Shown here: positions 15,677-23,506 of the stretch, piece by piece | Layout: every line of letters starts with the position of its first letter | Numbering within the stretch: position 1 is the stretch's first letter | NCBI RefSeq assembly: GCF_904846645.1 | Contig: NZ_CAJHBO010000022.1 | Location: forward strand, 1 to 46,591 | Origin: Psychrobacter sp. Pi2-1 | Lineage (GTDB): Bacteria; Pseudomonadota; Gammaproteobacteria; Pseudomonadales; Moraxellaceae | Direction of reading: 5' to 3' | Length of the DNA stretch: 46,591 nt | Notes under the pieces: generated by a model | Seen by the model: only the letters and a program-made list of their open reading frames with translations | What the model was told of the DNA's origin: nothing | Database searches by the model: none | Translations under genes and position numbers: made by a program

Positions 15677-18309
15677 TGAACATGGGAGAAAGAGTAACCT
15701 TTAATGGGCTATTAGATATAGTAAATTTTATTGAAGTTCCAATTATCCAGCGTGATTATGCCCAAGGTCGCAAAGATCAGTCAGAAGTTAGAAATGCTTT
15801 TTTAGACTCTCTGTTTTCAGCTCTGATCATAGATAAGGCTTATGATGATCAACCGTCTCTAAATTTAGATTTTGTATATGGCGACATTGACAACACTGAC
15901 ACACTCTCAGTACTAGATGGCCAGCAGCGTCTTACAACTTTATTTTTATTACATTGGTTTTTGGCAGTAAAACATAACCATTTAACAGAGTTTAAAGCGC
16001 GCTTTACTTTAGAAGGTAGTTCACGCTTTACCTATAAAACCCGTCCAAGTTCATCAGAATTTTTTGATGCTTTATTATCTAACGGTACTATCCAGCAGCG
16101 ATACCATGCATTAACTAAATTTAATGTAGATCAAACAACCGAATCTAGCAAAATCAATGATTATACTATTGACCAACTCATTACTGACAGTACTTGGTTT
16201 TTTTCAGCTTGGAAACAAGACCCTACAGTGCAAGCTTGCCTTAACATGCTAAAGGCGATTGAGGAAAGATTTGCACTCTATGATGAAGATTTGTACCTGC
16301 GGATTGTGGATAGCGATAACCCTTGTATCACTTTCCAATTTTTGCCCTTGAGCAAGTTTGGATTGTCTGATGAATTGTATATCAAAATGAACGCGCGAGG
16401 TAAGCCCCTCACCCCATTTGAAAACTTCAAAGCTAATCTACAACAAGCTATAAAGTCGTTTTCTGAAGAACTGCCTACTTATGATTTAGCAGCTAGAGGT
16501 GGTGTAGTCAATGGTTATGAGTACTTTATCCATAAGATCGACACCGACTGGGCAGATCTGTTTTGGACGTATAGGACTGTTGGTGATAACCATGACTCCT
16601 ATGATGATGAGCTTATGAACTTCATTCGCTTAATTATTCTATACCAATATATTATCGATACTAAGAACAATGATAGTAAAAGTGAGGATAAGCTCAATAC
16701 TTTTTTTGGAAAAAAAGCCAAGTTGCAGCACTTAACAATAGCTCAGTACACTAAACTAAATTGTTTTACACCTGATTTTGTAACTAACCTCATTGGTCTT
16801 TTAGACCTGCTCGATCTAGATAACTATCACAACCATCATCTCAAGCCTTACTTACCTGACGCATACAATAAGACACATTATTCAGAAGTGTCTATGTTCG
16901 AAAAGGTACTAGCAGATAATACTAGTTATCCCGAAAAGCTACGATTCTATGCTTTTTATCGTTTCATTTCGAAAAAGCTCAAATCAGCTAATAGTGTTAA
17001 TAATGATGACATTCAATCTGAGCTCGTTGAATGGGTACGTGTCATTTATAACTTAACTGAAAATACTATTTTCAATACTTTAAAAGATTTTTTAGAAGCC
17101 CTGTTGTCGATTGAAAAGCTAAGTGAGTTTGACTCTCCTATTTTGGATACACTGACTAATAGACCTGGGCTTGTCTTGAGTAGAATTTCAGAAGATCAGC
17201 TTGTTGAGGAGAAGATTAAAGCTCATTTGATATTGAGATCAGATCAGTGGAAACAGGCGATTTTAGAAGCTGAAAAACAGACATTTTTTGATAGTGATAA
17301 GAAATATCCATTTTTTGACGGCCAAATCGGCTTCCTACTGAACTTTTCAGGTATTTTAGAGTATTACAGAGAACATGGTGATTGCAAGTGGGAAATGGAT
17401 CAAAATAGTATATATTTTGCTAATTTTGAGAATTACGCCCAGTCAGCGGGAGCCGTTTTTGACCTACTTCAACACAACTCCTCCGACATTAATTATATAT
17501 GGGAACGCGCTGTGTTAAGCAAAGGGGAATACTTCACTCAAAGAGGACAAGATCGTTATAACTTATTAAGCAGTCGCTCTACTAAACATAACATTGATCG
17601 TGATCATAGTTGGAAAAGACTACTACGCATTGGCTCTGCTTATATGAAGCGAGAAGAAAAAAGTAATAAAATCGAAGAAAGACAGTCATATATAAAAGCT
17701 GTATTAGACGATAAGGATTTCGACGTTCACGATGTTAAATGTTCACTACAGAAAATTTGTGACAAAGCACTGGCTAGCAATAGTTTAGTTAAATGGCGTG
17801 AACATCTGATACAACATCCTGAGCTCTTCAAAGATTGTAAGCAAGGGTTCATTCTTAGAAATGATAATGAGTTTGTTTTATTTAAAGAAGCCCAACGCAA
17901 CCATACACAATATGAACTTTATACCCGCGTTATTGACATTAAACTAAGACAAGATAAGTCCATAGTAAAACCGTTTGAACATTTAAATTATAAGGAAGTT
18001 ATGTCTAGTACCATACCTGCAAGTCTAAAGATAGAAGGTTGGTATTATGCGGATAGTGACTACCACTTCGAAATTACCAAATCTCCAAATAACTTCATAG
18101 TTAGGTTTAAAAATGGATTATTAAACGATTATCCTATAGAAGTCACGGATGTCATTGAAAATAATGGATTCCAACGCGAATATACTAAGGACGAGGAAAC
18201 AGGTGATGAAGCAGTGCATTACAAGATTAGCTCATTAACATCAGTAGATGACGTGATTAGTCAGCTTATTCAAACTTGTAGCTCATTGATGAGTATTGAG
18301 AATGAGTAA
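15676..18309 (+). CDS. Large DUF262-domain protein (877 aa), second of a pair
   Basis: The ATG overlaps the preceding stop in TAATG. DUF262 motifs are VPIIQRDYAQGRKD (about 17-30), VYGDID and LSVLDGQQRLTTLFLL (about 77-92). ELYIKMNARGKPLTPFENFK (about 234-253) matches the family's N-x-R-G-x-x-L-x-x-x-E segment. Beyond that I see no clear DUF1524 H-x-x-P or N-L-x-L motif. A region RSTKHNIDRDHSWKRLL might carry a degenerate catalytic site. The last ~250 residues are lysine-rich with WYYADSDYHFEI near the end and are unassigned. The NTPase-like half is intact, so it may act with the smaller DUF262/HNH protein as a heteromeric restriction factor. It ends in an 8-nt overlap (ATGAGTAA) with the hsdR 5' fragment. 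Confidence 0.8.
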   Translation: MNMGERVTFNGLLDIVNFIEVPIIQRDYAQGRKDQSEVRNAFLDSLFSALIIDKAYDDQPSLNLDFVYGDIDNTDTLSVLDGQQRLTTLFLLHWFLAVKHNHLTEFKARFTLEGSSRFTYKTRPSSSEFFDALLSNGTIQQRYHALTKFNVDQTTESSKINDYTIDQLITDSTWFFSAWKQDPTVQACLNMLKAIEERFALYDEDLYLRIVDSDNPCITFQFLPLSKFGLSDELYIKMNARGKPLTPFENFKANLQQAIKSFSEELPTYDLAARGGVVNGYEYFIHKIDTDWADLFWTYRTVGDNHDSYDDELMNFIRLIILYQYIIDTKNNDSKSEDKLNTFFGKKAKLQHLTIAQYTKLNCFTPDFVTNLIGLLDLLDLDNYHNHHLKPYLPDAYNKTHYSEVSMFEKVLADNTSYPEKLRFYAFYRFISKKLKSANSVNNDDIQSELVEWVRVIYNLTENTIFNTLKDFLEALLSIEKLSEFDSPILDTLTNRPGLVLSRISEDQLVEEKIKAHLILRSDQWKQAILEAEKQTFFDSDKKYPFFDGQIGFLLNFSGILEYYREHGDCKWEMDQNSIYFANFENYAQSAGAVFDLLQHNSSDINYIWERAVLSKGEYFTQRGQDRYNLLSSRSTKHNIDRDHSWKRLLRIGSAYMKREEKSNKIEERQSYIKAVLDDKDFDVHDVKCSLQKICDKALASNSLVKWREHLIQHPELFKDCKQGFILRNDNEFVLFKEAQRNHTQYELYTRVIDIKLRQDKSIVKPFEHLNYKEVMSSTIPASLKIEGWYYADSDYHFEITKSPNNFIVRFKNGLLNDYPIEVTDVIENNGFQREYTKDEETGDEAVHYKISSLTSVDDVISQLIQTCSSLMSIENE

Positions 18310-18433
18310 CGTTACCAATATAGAAAGACTAATCCAAAACCGTGTTGTACGATTCTTTACCGACATACTCGGATACCGTTATCTAGGCGATTTTAAAGAC
18401 TGTAGTGGCACACTAAATTTGGACAGTATTTAA
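18302..18433 (+). pseudogene. hsdR: Type I restriction R subunit, N-terminal fragment
   Basis: The ATG overlaps the stop of the DUF262 gene (ATGAGTAA). The first 33 codons read IERLIQNRVVRFFTDILGYR and then YLGDFKD, the well-known start of HsdR subunits. From 18401 the frame continues into sequence resembling an IS3-family end and stops at TAA 18431-18433. Only the leading helix of HSDR_N survives; the nuclease motifs are gone. Coupling to the DUF262 genes suggests these once formed one type I restriction operon. The long hsdR remnant at 209-2680 is of the same subfamily, but lies upstream. Confidence 0.75.
18401..18425 (+). repeat. IS3-like left inverted-repeat end
   Basis: TGTAGTGGCACACTAAATTT followed by GGACA resembles the left ends of IS3-family elements, which begin TG and carry a TTGGACA-like block. 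Its ACTAAATTTGG core resembles ACTAAACTTGG read inward from the right IS end at 175-200, though with a 4-nt offset. No transposase follows it, so only the end is present. This is a by-eye match. Confidence 0.45.
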
Positions 18434-18443
18434 AAGGTATAAT

Positions 18444-18488
18444 CCTCAAAAAAGCCAGACAGCTCAAAGCTGTCTGGCTTTTTTGAGG
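18444..18488. terminator. Perfect 21-bp bidirectional terminator hairpin
   Basis: The arms at 18444-18464 and 18468-18488 are complementary over 21 bp around the 3-nt loop CAA. The core is GCCAGACAGCT / AGCTGTCTGGC, bordered by A-run and T-run. It can stop the rightward defence operon and the leftward integrase operon, since genes converge on it from both sides. Confidence 0.85.
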
Positions 18489-18496
18489 GTTAACAC

Positions 18497-18808
18497 TTAT
18501 TTACTTGTCCGCCATAAAGCATGCTCACATATTGCGCATAACCAACCATCTTTTGCGCGCATATAACGAATATCAGCAGGTACTTCAATTGGACAAGCAT
18601 AACCGCAGTACTCACATATAACATCGTCCAAGTAAGCATAACACTGAGCGACTGTCTCAAAGAGTACTTGAGAACTTACCTCATACTTTTCACAAAGCGT
18701 CTTCACATGTTTAATAAAGCCGCTCTGATTATCATATGCCCAGTAATCCTCACATATTTTGATATTGTATGGACTCTGTGTCATATTTGGTTGAAGTTTC
18801 ACACTCAT
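18497..18808 (-). CDS. Small zinc-ribbon protein of the integrase operon
   Basis: I choose ATG 18808, preceded by GAGGAGAATATT, instead of the longer open frame; this gives 103 aa (MSVKLQPNMT). The C-terminal part has two cysteine pairs, CEYCGYAC and LCAICEH, spaced like a treble-clef or zinc-ribbon site. The middle is helical (GFIKHVKTLCEKYEVSSQVLF). Such small zinc proteins are often encoded next to integrases on genomic islands. The function is unknown; DNA binding or protein contact is likely. It is the last gene of the leftward integrase operon and ends just before the shared terminator. Confidence 0.65.
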   Translation of the reverse strand: MSVKLQPNMTQSPYNIKICEDYWAYDNQSGFIKHVKTLCEKYEVSSQVLFETVAQCYAYLDDVICEYCGYACPIEVPADIRYMRAKDGWLCAICEHALWRTSK

Positions 18809-18818
18809 AATATTCTCC

Positions 18819-19112
18819 TCAGTAGCTTCCATAGTCAGAGTGCGGTAATAGCTCATAAAGCTCGCTCTGAAGCTGACAACGCATATCCTCAACTACATAA
18901 CCAAGACTCGAATCCAAGCGCTTCTGCACCCACACACGCATCGCCATATCATTATTAAAGCACCGCTTTACCCCTAAGAAGCGAGCTAAGTTATGACCCG
19001 ATGAAACGTACAACTCACGCATCAATGCATTAGCGATAACATTCGCGTCTTCACTGATCGCACCGTCAGGTTTAAACTCACCAAACAGTTCCTCATAATT
19101 GATGATTTTCAT
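18819..19112 (-). CDS. Hypothetical protein of the integrase operon (97 aa)
   Basis: The ATG overlaps the integrase stop (ATGA at 19109-19112), so translation is coupled. The product is acidic at its start (YEELFGEFKPDGAISEDANV), then predicted helical, with no signal peptide. I do not recognise the family. It lies between the integrase and the zinc-ribbon gene, all leftward, and is likely an island accessory gene. Confidence 0.6.
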   Translation of the reverse strand: MKIINYEELFGEFKPDGAISEDANVIANALMRELYVSSGHNLARFLGVKRCFNNDMAMRVWVQKRLDSSLGYVVEDMRCQLQSELYELLPHSDYGSY

Positions 19113-20353
19113 TGTGACGTCTCCTTGTCAGTTTGTGCGTTAGTGATGAGTGCTTCAGCTCCAGAGCTATTCGATGCGCCTGTTAACTTCTCCTTACTCG
19201 CAAGTAGTAAGTTATCCATCGCTGAGCCATCTTGACGGGTAATATCAGGGACATAGCGGCTGTAGACCCGAAACAACATCTCCGTACTGCTATGACCCAT
19301 TTGCCGTGCTATCCACTCAGGATTCTCACCAGCAGCGAGCCAAAGCGTCGCTGCTGTATGCCGAGTCTGATAAGCACGCCTGTGCTTAAGTCCGAGTAGG
19401 GCAAGTGTGGGTTTCCATACCCGTCTATTCACATTACGGTACTCCATCGGATTGCCCTGTGAGTTGCAGAATACGAACTCTGACTTGCCATAGGTGCGTG
19501 CCTTCTGCTCTTGCAACGCATCGTAGACTAACTGTGAGATCGCAATATCACGCTGTGAGCCTAATGTCTTTGTTGGACCCATCTCACCATTGACTAACGC
19601 TCCTCTGATGCTGATTTCACGACGATCAAAGTTAATGCACTCCCACTTAAGCCCATCAATCTCACTGGTACGCATTCCTGTAAAAAAGCGAATGGTATAG
19701 TAGGGCTTATAGTCAGCTCGAACATTCTTTAAAATCAGCCATACCTCAGCCAGCGTAAAAGGATTCACATCCGGACGAGCTTGTTTAAGATTCTTAATAT
19801 TTTTATAAGGCATCTCAAACTCATGGCGATCTGATGCTTCTTCTAGTATCATACGAAGTAGTATCATAATCTGATTGATTCGTGCTACTGACAGACTTGA
19901 CTGACCATCTTTACCGTAACGAACTTTGGCGAGGGAGCTACGGAAGGTCAGCAAGTCTGATTTTTTTATGGCATGTACCGCTTTACCACCAAATTCAGGT
20001 AACAAATACTTTTCCAAAATAATCTTTATCTTTTGCCGATAGCTCGGCCGCCATTCAATCTTTTTCTCCTCAAAAAACGTTTCCGAAAACTTGTTAAAGG
20101 TCGGATTGCGACTGATACAAGATCCGGCTCTATCAGCCAGTGTCGTCATCTCCTGCGCTCGTTCACTCTTTGGGAAGTAAGCAGTATAGTCGAAGATGCC
20201 TAGGGTAATTTCTGCTTCCATTTTTTCGATAATTTTAGCCAGCTTCTTTCGATTAGCTGGAGTGTCTGTGAGATTAGTCGTCTCACGGCAACGCATATTC
20301 ATATATCGAAAATCTACGAATAGCTTGCCACGTCTCGATCTTATTGACGCCAT
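19109..20353 (-). CDS. Tyrosine-family site-specific integrase (DUF3596 type)
   Basis: This 414-aa protein starts with the DUF3596 arm-binding motif (MASIRSRRGKLFVDFRYMNM, RCRETTNLTDT). A core-binding SAM-like region follows (about 85-175). The catalytic domain shows Arg228 (FFTGMRTSEIDGLKW), Arg331 in YQTRHTAATLWL, His354 in RQMGHSSTEML and nucleophile Tyr364 (RVYSRYV). These match the R...R-H...Y set, so it should be active. It integrates and excises mobile DNA at an attachment site. Its operon includes two small downstream genes, and an excisionase-like gene lies just upstream (27 bp). The nearby tRNA-Gly is a typical attachment target, but the actual att sites were not identified. Confidence 0.92.
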   Translation of the reverse strand: MASIRSRRGKLFVDFRYMNMRCRETTNLTDTPANRKKLAKIIEKMEAEITLGIFDYTAYFPKSERAQEMTTLADRAGSCISRNPTFNKFSETFFEEKKIEWRPSYRQKIKIILEKYLLPEFGGKAVHAIKKSDLLTFRSSLAKVRYGKDGQSSLSVARINQIMILLRMILEEASDRHEFEMPYKNIKNLKQARPDVNPFTLAEVWLILKNVRADYKPYYTIRFFTGMRTSEIDGLKWECINFDRREISIRGALVNGEMGPTKTLGSQRDIAISQLVYDALQEQKARTYGKSEFVFCNSQGNPMEYRNVNRRVWKPTLALLGLKHRRAYQTRHTAATLWLAAGENPEWIARQMGHSSTEMLFRVYSRYVPDITRQDGSAMDNLLLASKEKLTGASNSSGAEALITNAQTDKETSQ

Positions 20354-20379
20354 TATTTGACTCCTTGTTTAAATAAAAC

Positions 20380-20595
20380 TTACTGTAAAGCCATACCGTT
20401 GATGGCACTCATAACCGGCTTGCACATATCCTCTTCGATACGCTCCCAAACGTACAAAATCTTGCGACCGCCAAAAGGACGAATGTAATGGATGTTTTCA
20501 ATCAAAACAGTGTCCTTAAGTTGGTTACGGATAGTACGTGCATCGTATTTAATACGTTCGGCTAATTCTTGAGTAGTGAGATAAGTCTGTGACAT
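20380..20595 (-). CDS. Excisionase-like helix-turn-helix protein (71 aa)
   Basis: The small protein has a winged-helix or AlpA-like layout: YLTTQELAERIKYDARTIRN gives the helix-turn-helix, then a wing with IRPFGGRKILYVWERIEED. Such proteins next to an integrase usually act as excisionase or recombination directionality factor and can also regulate integrase expression. It is transcribed with the integrase and divergent from the Xre gene at 20718. The shared intergenic region holds repeated TTATCACT boxes. Confidence 0.75.
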   Translation of the reverse strand: MSQTYLTTQELAERIKYDARTIRNQLKDTVLIENIHYIRPFGGRKILYVWERIEEDMCKPVMSAINGMALQ

Positions 20596-20624
20596 AATAG
20601 TTCTCCATGTGAAATAAATTTACT

Positions 20625-20702
20625 ATTAGTGAATGATTAATTATCACTAATGAGTACATATTATCTATAAATATTATCACTTGCAAGCACTTTTTTATCA
20701 CT
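20625..20702. promoter_or_regulatory. Operator-like TTATCACT repeats between excisionase and Xre genes
   Basis: Three direct copies of TTATCACT lie at 20641-20648, 20674-20681 and 20695-20702. The first also forms an inverted repeat: ATTAGTGA (20625-20632) with TCACTAAT (20644-20651). Placement between divergent genes, one encoding a Cro/C1-type regulator, is typical of repressor operators. The third copy sits only 16 nt before the Xre start. Confidence 0.6.
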
Positions 20703-20717
20703 TTAGGGATTTTATAA

Positions 20718-20954
20718 ATGATTAAGCTCAATTTACCTGTTTTATTTGCACAAAGAGGCATCCGTGTAGCTGATGCTGACAGGATGTCTAAACTAGGAAG
20801 ATCTACTTTGTATCGAATGTACAATAATGAAGTCACTAGAATAGACTTTGATTCATTAAATGAGCTTTGTAAGCTTTTAGATTGCACACCCGGCGATATT
20901 ATCCTCTATGAAGAAGATGAAGTTTGTGAGGAAGGGAGTTCAGAAGAAAGTTAG
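20718..20954 (+). CDS. Xre/Cro-type HTH transcriptional regulator (78 aa)
   Basis: The protein is a short Cro/C1-type HTH of the HTH_26 kind: LPVLFAQRGIRVADADRMSK, LGRSTLYRMYNNEVTRID, LNELCKLLDCTPGDIILYEE. The LDCTPGDIL phrase is characteristic. The last residues are acidic (EVCEEGSSEES). It is divergent from the excisionase-like gene and likely represses that operon, and itself, through the TTATCACT boxes, keeping the island quiet. Confidence 0.85.
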   Translation: MIKLNLPVLFAQRGIRVADADRMSKLGRSTLYRMYNNEVTRIDFDSLNELCKLLDCTPGDIILYEEDEVCEEGSSEES

Positions 20955-21390
20955 AATGCTTAATAGAATAGTTCTTTGGAGTGTCTTGAAAATCATCAAA
21001 CTTAGCGCCGATAAATATTCTACTCGTCCCAATTTTTTTCAAATATTAGGTTGTGGTCATCACTGTTTAAACGATAATTAATCTTAGATGTTATAAAACC
21101 AAAATGCATTTTAGAAAAATTATACCTCTGAGAAACACGTTTTTTCCTGAATTGAGGTTGGGTTCAAAAATTAGCATAGGGCCAAATTTACTAGGTTAGG
21201 TGTCATGATGATTTTTGAACCAAAAATAGCTAGGTTGTGGTCAGATACGCATATGCAGTTTTAGGGCAGGGCACGGTTTGGGCACCAAATGGGCACCGCA
21301 CCGAAAATGGGCTTTTTGATTGAGTAGCTAGACTTAACTGAATTAGAAAAGATATTTCGGAATATCTTCTACAGGCCTTAAAAATTGGAC
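20955..21390. other. Non-coding stretch with arm-site-like repeats beside tRNA-Gly
   Basis: I see no credible gene here. It has an exact 13-bp direct repeat TAGGTTGTGGTCA at 21047-21059 and 21231-21243, with a partial relative TAGGTTAGGTGTCAT at 21192. An inverted repeat pairs GGTTCAAAAAT (21161-21171) with ATTTTTGAACC (21211-21221). Two GGGCACC strings occur near 21278-21297. Such repeats beside an integrase island fit integrase arm-binding sites or an attachment region. Confidence 0.5.
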
Positions 21391-21424
21391 AAAAAAAAGC
21401 CTCACTGTTAAGTGAGGCTTTTTA
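21391..21424 (-). terminator. Terminator downstream of tRNA-Gly
   Basis: AAGCCTCACT and AGTGAGGCTT form a 10-bp stem with A-run and T-run on the two sides, so it can work in both directions. It sits 6 nt beyond the tRNA 3' end on the minus strand and should end the tRNA transcript. Its presence shows that the sequence just downstream of the tRNA is undisturbed. Confidence 0.8.
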
Positions 21425-21430
21425 AGTATT

Positions 21431-21505
21431 TGGAGCGGGAAAAGAGATTCGAACTCTCGACCCCAACCTTGGCAAGGTTATGCTCTACCACTGAGCTATT
21501 CCCGC
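21431..21505 (-). tRNA. tRNA-Gly (anticodon GCC)
   Basis: The reverse strand folds as a 75-nt tRNA: acceptor GCGGGAA pairs with TTCCCGC, D arm GCTCAGTGGTAGAGC, anticodon arm AACCTTGCCAAGGTT with anticodon GCC, T arm GAGAGTTCGAATCTCTT, and an encoded CCA end. It reads GGC codons and also wobbles to GGT. It has its own promoter upstream (21543-21570) and a terminator downstream. It lies at the border of the integrase module and the chromosomal genes. Confidence 0.97.
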
Positions 21506-21542
21506 TAATTATCAATTAACTATCGTCAGTTGATGAAGGCGT

Positions 21543-21570
21543 ATTATACGCAGTTTTTTTTAGGTGTCAA
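21543..21570 (-). promoter_or_regulatory. Consensus sigma-70 promoter of tRNA-Gly
   Basis: On the minus strand TTGACA (21570-21565) and TATAAT (21548-21543) are both perfect consensus boxes with a 16-nt spacer. Transcription should start near 21536, about 30 nt before the tRNA 5' end. Strong promoters of this kind are usual for tRNA genes. Confidence 0.8.
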
Positions 21571-21765
21571 CACCTATGACGAAAAAAATTAAAGTTATTA
21601 AAATAGGCGTGTCTTCTGGCCATAGATATATGTTATAACGGTTTATTATAATATGTATTCCAAAAGCTTTGTAGTACATAAATAAGCTGGGACGCACTTT
21701 ATAATTTAACCGTAATTACATTCACAGTTATCAATACTTACAAAGATAAGTCATAAGGATAAAAA

Positions 21766-23436
21766 ATGAGTCAACAATATACCATCGCTGATTATTTGTT
21801 TGATCGTGTCGCAGAAGCGGGCGCATCTGAGATATTTGGCGTACCTGGTGATTTTAATTTAACTTTTTTGGACAATGTTCTCGCCTCTGACAAGCTACGC
21901 TGGGTGGGTAATACCAATGAGCTAAATGCTGGCTATGCTGCCGATGGCTATGCACGCGAGCGTGGGTTTGCCGCCATGGTGACAACCTTTGGCGTAGGTG
22001 AGCTGTCAGCGATTAACGCAACTGCAGGTTCTTTTGCTGAGTATGCGCCAGTGTTGCATATCGTAGGTGCACCAAGCACAGCACTACAAGACTCAAAGCG
22101 CCGTATTCATCACTCGCTTGGTGATGGCGTGTTCAATCATTTTATTAAGATGGTCGAGCCAGTAACCGTGGCACGAGCGCAGCTTACCCCTGAAAATGCT
22201 GCTTCAGAAATTGATAGAGTGATTCGCTTGATTCTCAAAAAGCATCGCCCAGGTTACTTACTATTATCACCAGACGTTGCGCGTCAACCTATCTATCCAC
22301 CGACGACCAAGCTGATCGATAGTCAAGAAGACATTACTAGCCAAGCGGCATTATCAGATTTCAAGCAAGCACTAACCGAGTTTTTACCAAATAAGACCAC
22401 AACACTAATGGCAGATTTGATGGTACATCGTTTGGGATTGCAGTCACAGCTCAAAGCACTGATCGCTGATACCGATATTCCTTATACCACGCTATCTTGG
22501 GGCAAGACGCTGCTCGATGAGAATAGTGATCGTTGGGCAGGCACTTATGCGGGTGTTGCTTCGCGTCCAATTGTCAAAGATGCGGTAGAAAACTGCGAAT
22601 GCCTTATCAAAGTAGGGGTGCAATATACTGACACTACTACCGCAGGGTTTAGCCAAGATATCAATGAAGATGTGGTCGTAGACTTGCATTATGAGCGTGC
22701 TTCTATCAGTGGTAAGAACTTTGCACCGATTGCGCTAAAAGATGCGTTGCAAGCCCTGCATGAAGTGATGACCTCTGGCATTAACATCGTGCCAAAACCT
22801 TTCTGTGAAGAAGTTAAGCCGCACGAACAAAAAGGCAAAGACAGTGAGGCTATCCGCCAAGATGATTTATGGCATATTATCGCTGACCGTTTAGATCACA
22901 ATAACTTGGTGTTTTCTGAACAAGGCACAGCCTATTTTGGTATCAGTGATGTGCGTTTGCCAGAAGGGGTGACGTCATATGGACAACCAATGTGGGGGTC
23001 AATTGGTTACACGTTGCCTGCCAGCTTGGGCGCAGCAATCGCATCGCCAGCTAAACGCAGTGTGTTATTAGTTGGTGACGGTTCAGCATTGTTGACTGTT
23101 CAAGAGTTGGCGGTAATGATTCAAGAGCGCATCAATCCTGTGATCGTCTTAATCAACAATGACGGCTATACGGTAGAGCGTGCGATTCATGGTGAAAACC
23201 AATACTATAACGATATCCCTAAATGCGATTGGCAAATTATGCCGCGAGCATTTGGCGCGACAGAAGAAAATAGTGTACTACTCAAAGCAGAGACGGCAGG
23301 CGAGCTAAAATCTGCTTTCGACAAAGCTGCTGCGACTACCGATAAGCTTATAATGATTGAGGTAATTGCAGACAAGCACGATATCCCGCCATTGCTAGCA
23401 GACATCAGCGCCGCACTAAAGCCAAAAAAGGATTAA
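21766..23436 (+). CDS. Thiamine-diphosphate 2-keto acid decarboxylase (IpdC/PDC type)
   Basis: This 556-aa enzyme removes CO2 from pyruvate, indolepyruvate, phenylpyruvate or branched 2-keto acids to give aldehydes. Motifs: IFGVPGDFNLTFLD at the start; NELNAGYAADGYAR, in which Glu activates the thiamine ring; and HHSLGDG with the double His typical of PDC/IpdC. The C-terminal thiamine-diphosphate motif is GDGSALLTVQELAVMI, continuing to the NNDGYTVER metal site. Full length matches the family (about 550 aa). AAGGAT lies just before the ATG, and a -10-like TATAAT is at 21700. It has its own terminator. The preferred substrate cannot be read from the sequence. Confidence 0.88.
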   Translation: MSQQYTIADYLFDRVAEAGASEIFGVPGDFNLTFLDNVLASDKLRWVGNTNELNAGYAADGYARERGFAAMVTTFGVGELSAINATAGSFAEYAPVLHIVGAPSTALQDSKRRIHHSLGDGVFNHFIKMVEPVTVARAQLTPENAASEIDRVIRLILKKHRPGYLLLSPDVARQPIYPPTTKLIDSQEDITSQAALSDFKQALTEFLPNKTTTLMADLMVHRLGLQSQLKALIADTDIPYTTLSWGKTLLDENSDRWAGTYAGVASRPIVKDAVENCECLIKVGVQYTDTTTAGFSQDINEDVVVDLHYERASISGKNFAPIALKDALQALHEVMTSGINIVPKPFCEEVKPHEQKGKDSEAIRQDDLWHIIADRLDHNNLVFSEQGTAYFGISDVRLPEGVTSYGQPMWGSIGYTLPASLGAAIASPAKRSVLLVGDGSALLTVQELAVMIQERINPVIVLINNDGYTVERAIHGENQYYNDIPKCDWQIMPRAFGATEENSVLLKAETAGELKSAFDKAAATTDKLIMIEVIADKHDIPPLLADISAALKPKKD

Positions 23437-23471
23437 GTAATTCGTAAAAGCTTTCTTAATAAAAGTACTAG

Positions 23472-23506
23472 CCCCATTTAGCAACTTAGCTAGATGGGGT
23501 TTTTTG
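23472..23506 (+). terminator. Terminator after the keto-acid decarboxylase gene
   Basis: CCCCAT (23472-23477) pairs with ATGGGG (23494-23499), with further pairing TAGC/GCTA inside, and is followed by TTTTTT. It lies about 35 nt after the stop codon. It should end that single-gene transcript. Confidence 0.75.

Noticed and set aside
18809..18892. N-terminal extension of the zinc-ribbon gene to 18892
   Set aside because: The extension overlaps the neighbouring coding gene on the same strand. ATG 18808 has a strong GAGGAG in front.
21431..21505. tRNA-Gly 3' end as the proven island attachment site
   Set aside because: I found no second copy of the tRNA 3' end in the window, and the terminator after the tRNA is intact. 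It is only a possible target.
21766..23436. Assigning this ThDP decarboxylase to the guanidino pathway
   Set aside because: It has its own terminator, lies before GlpM and the antiporter, and carries the double-His PDC/IpdC motif. The AruI-like gene at 28278 fits the pathway better.
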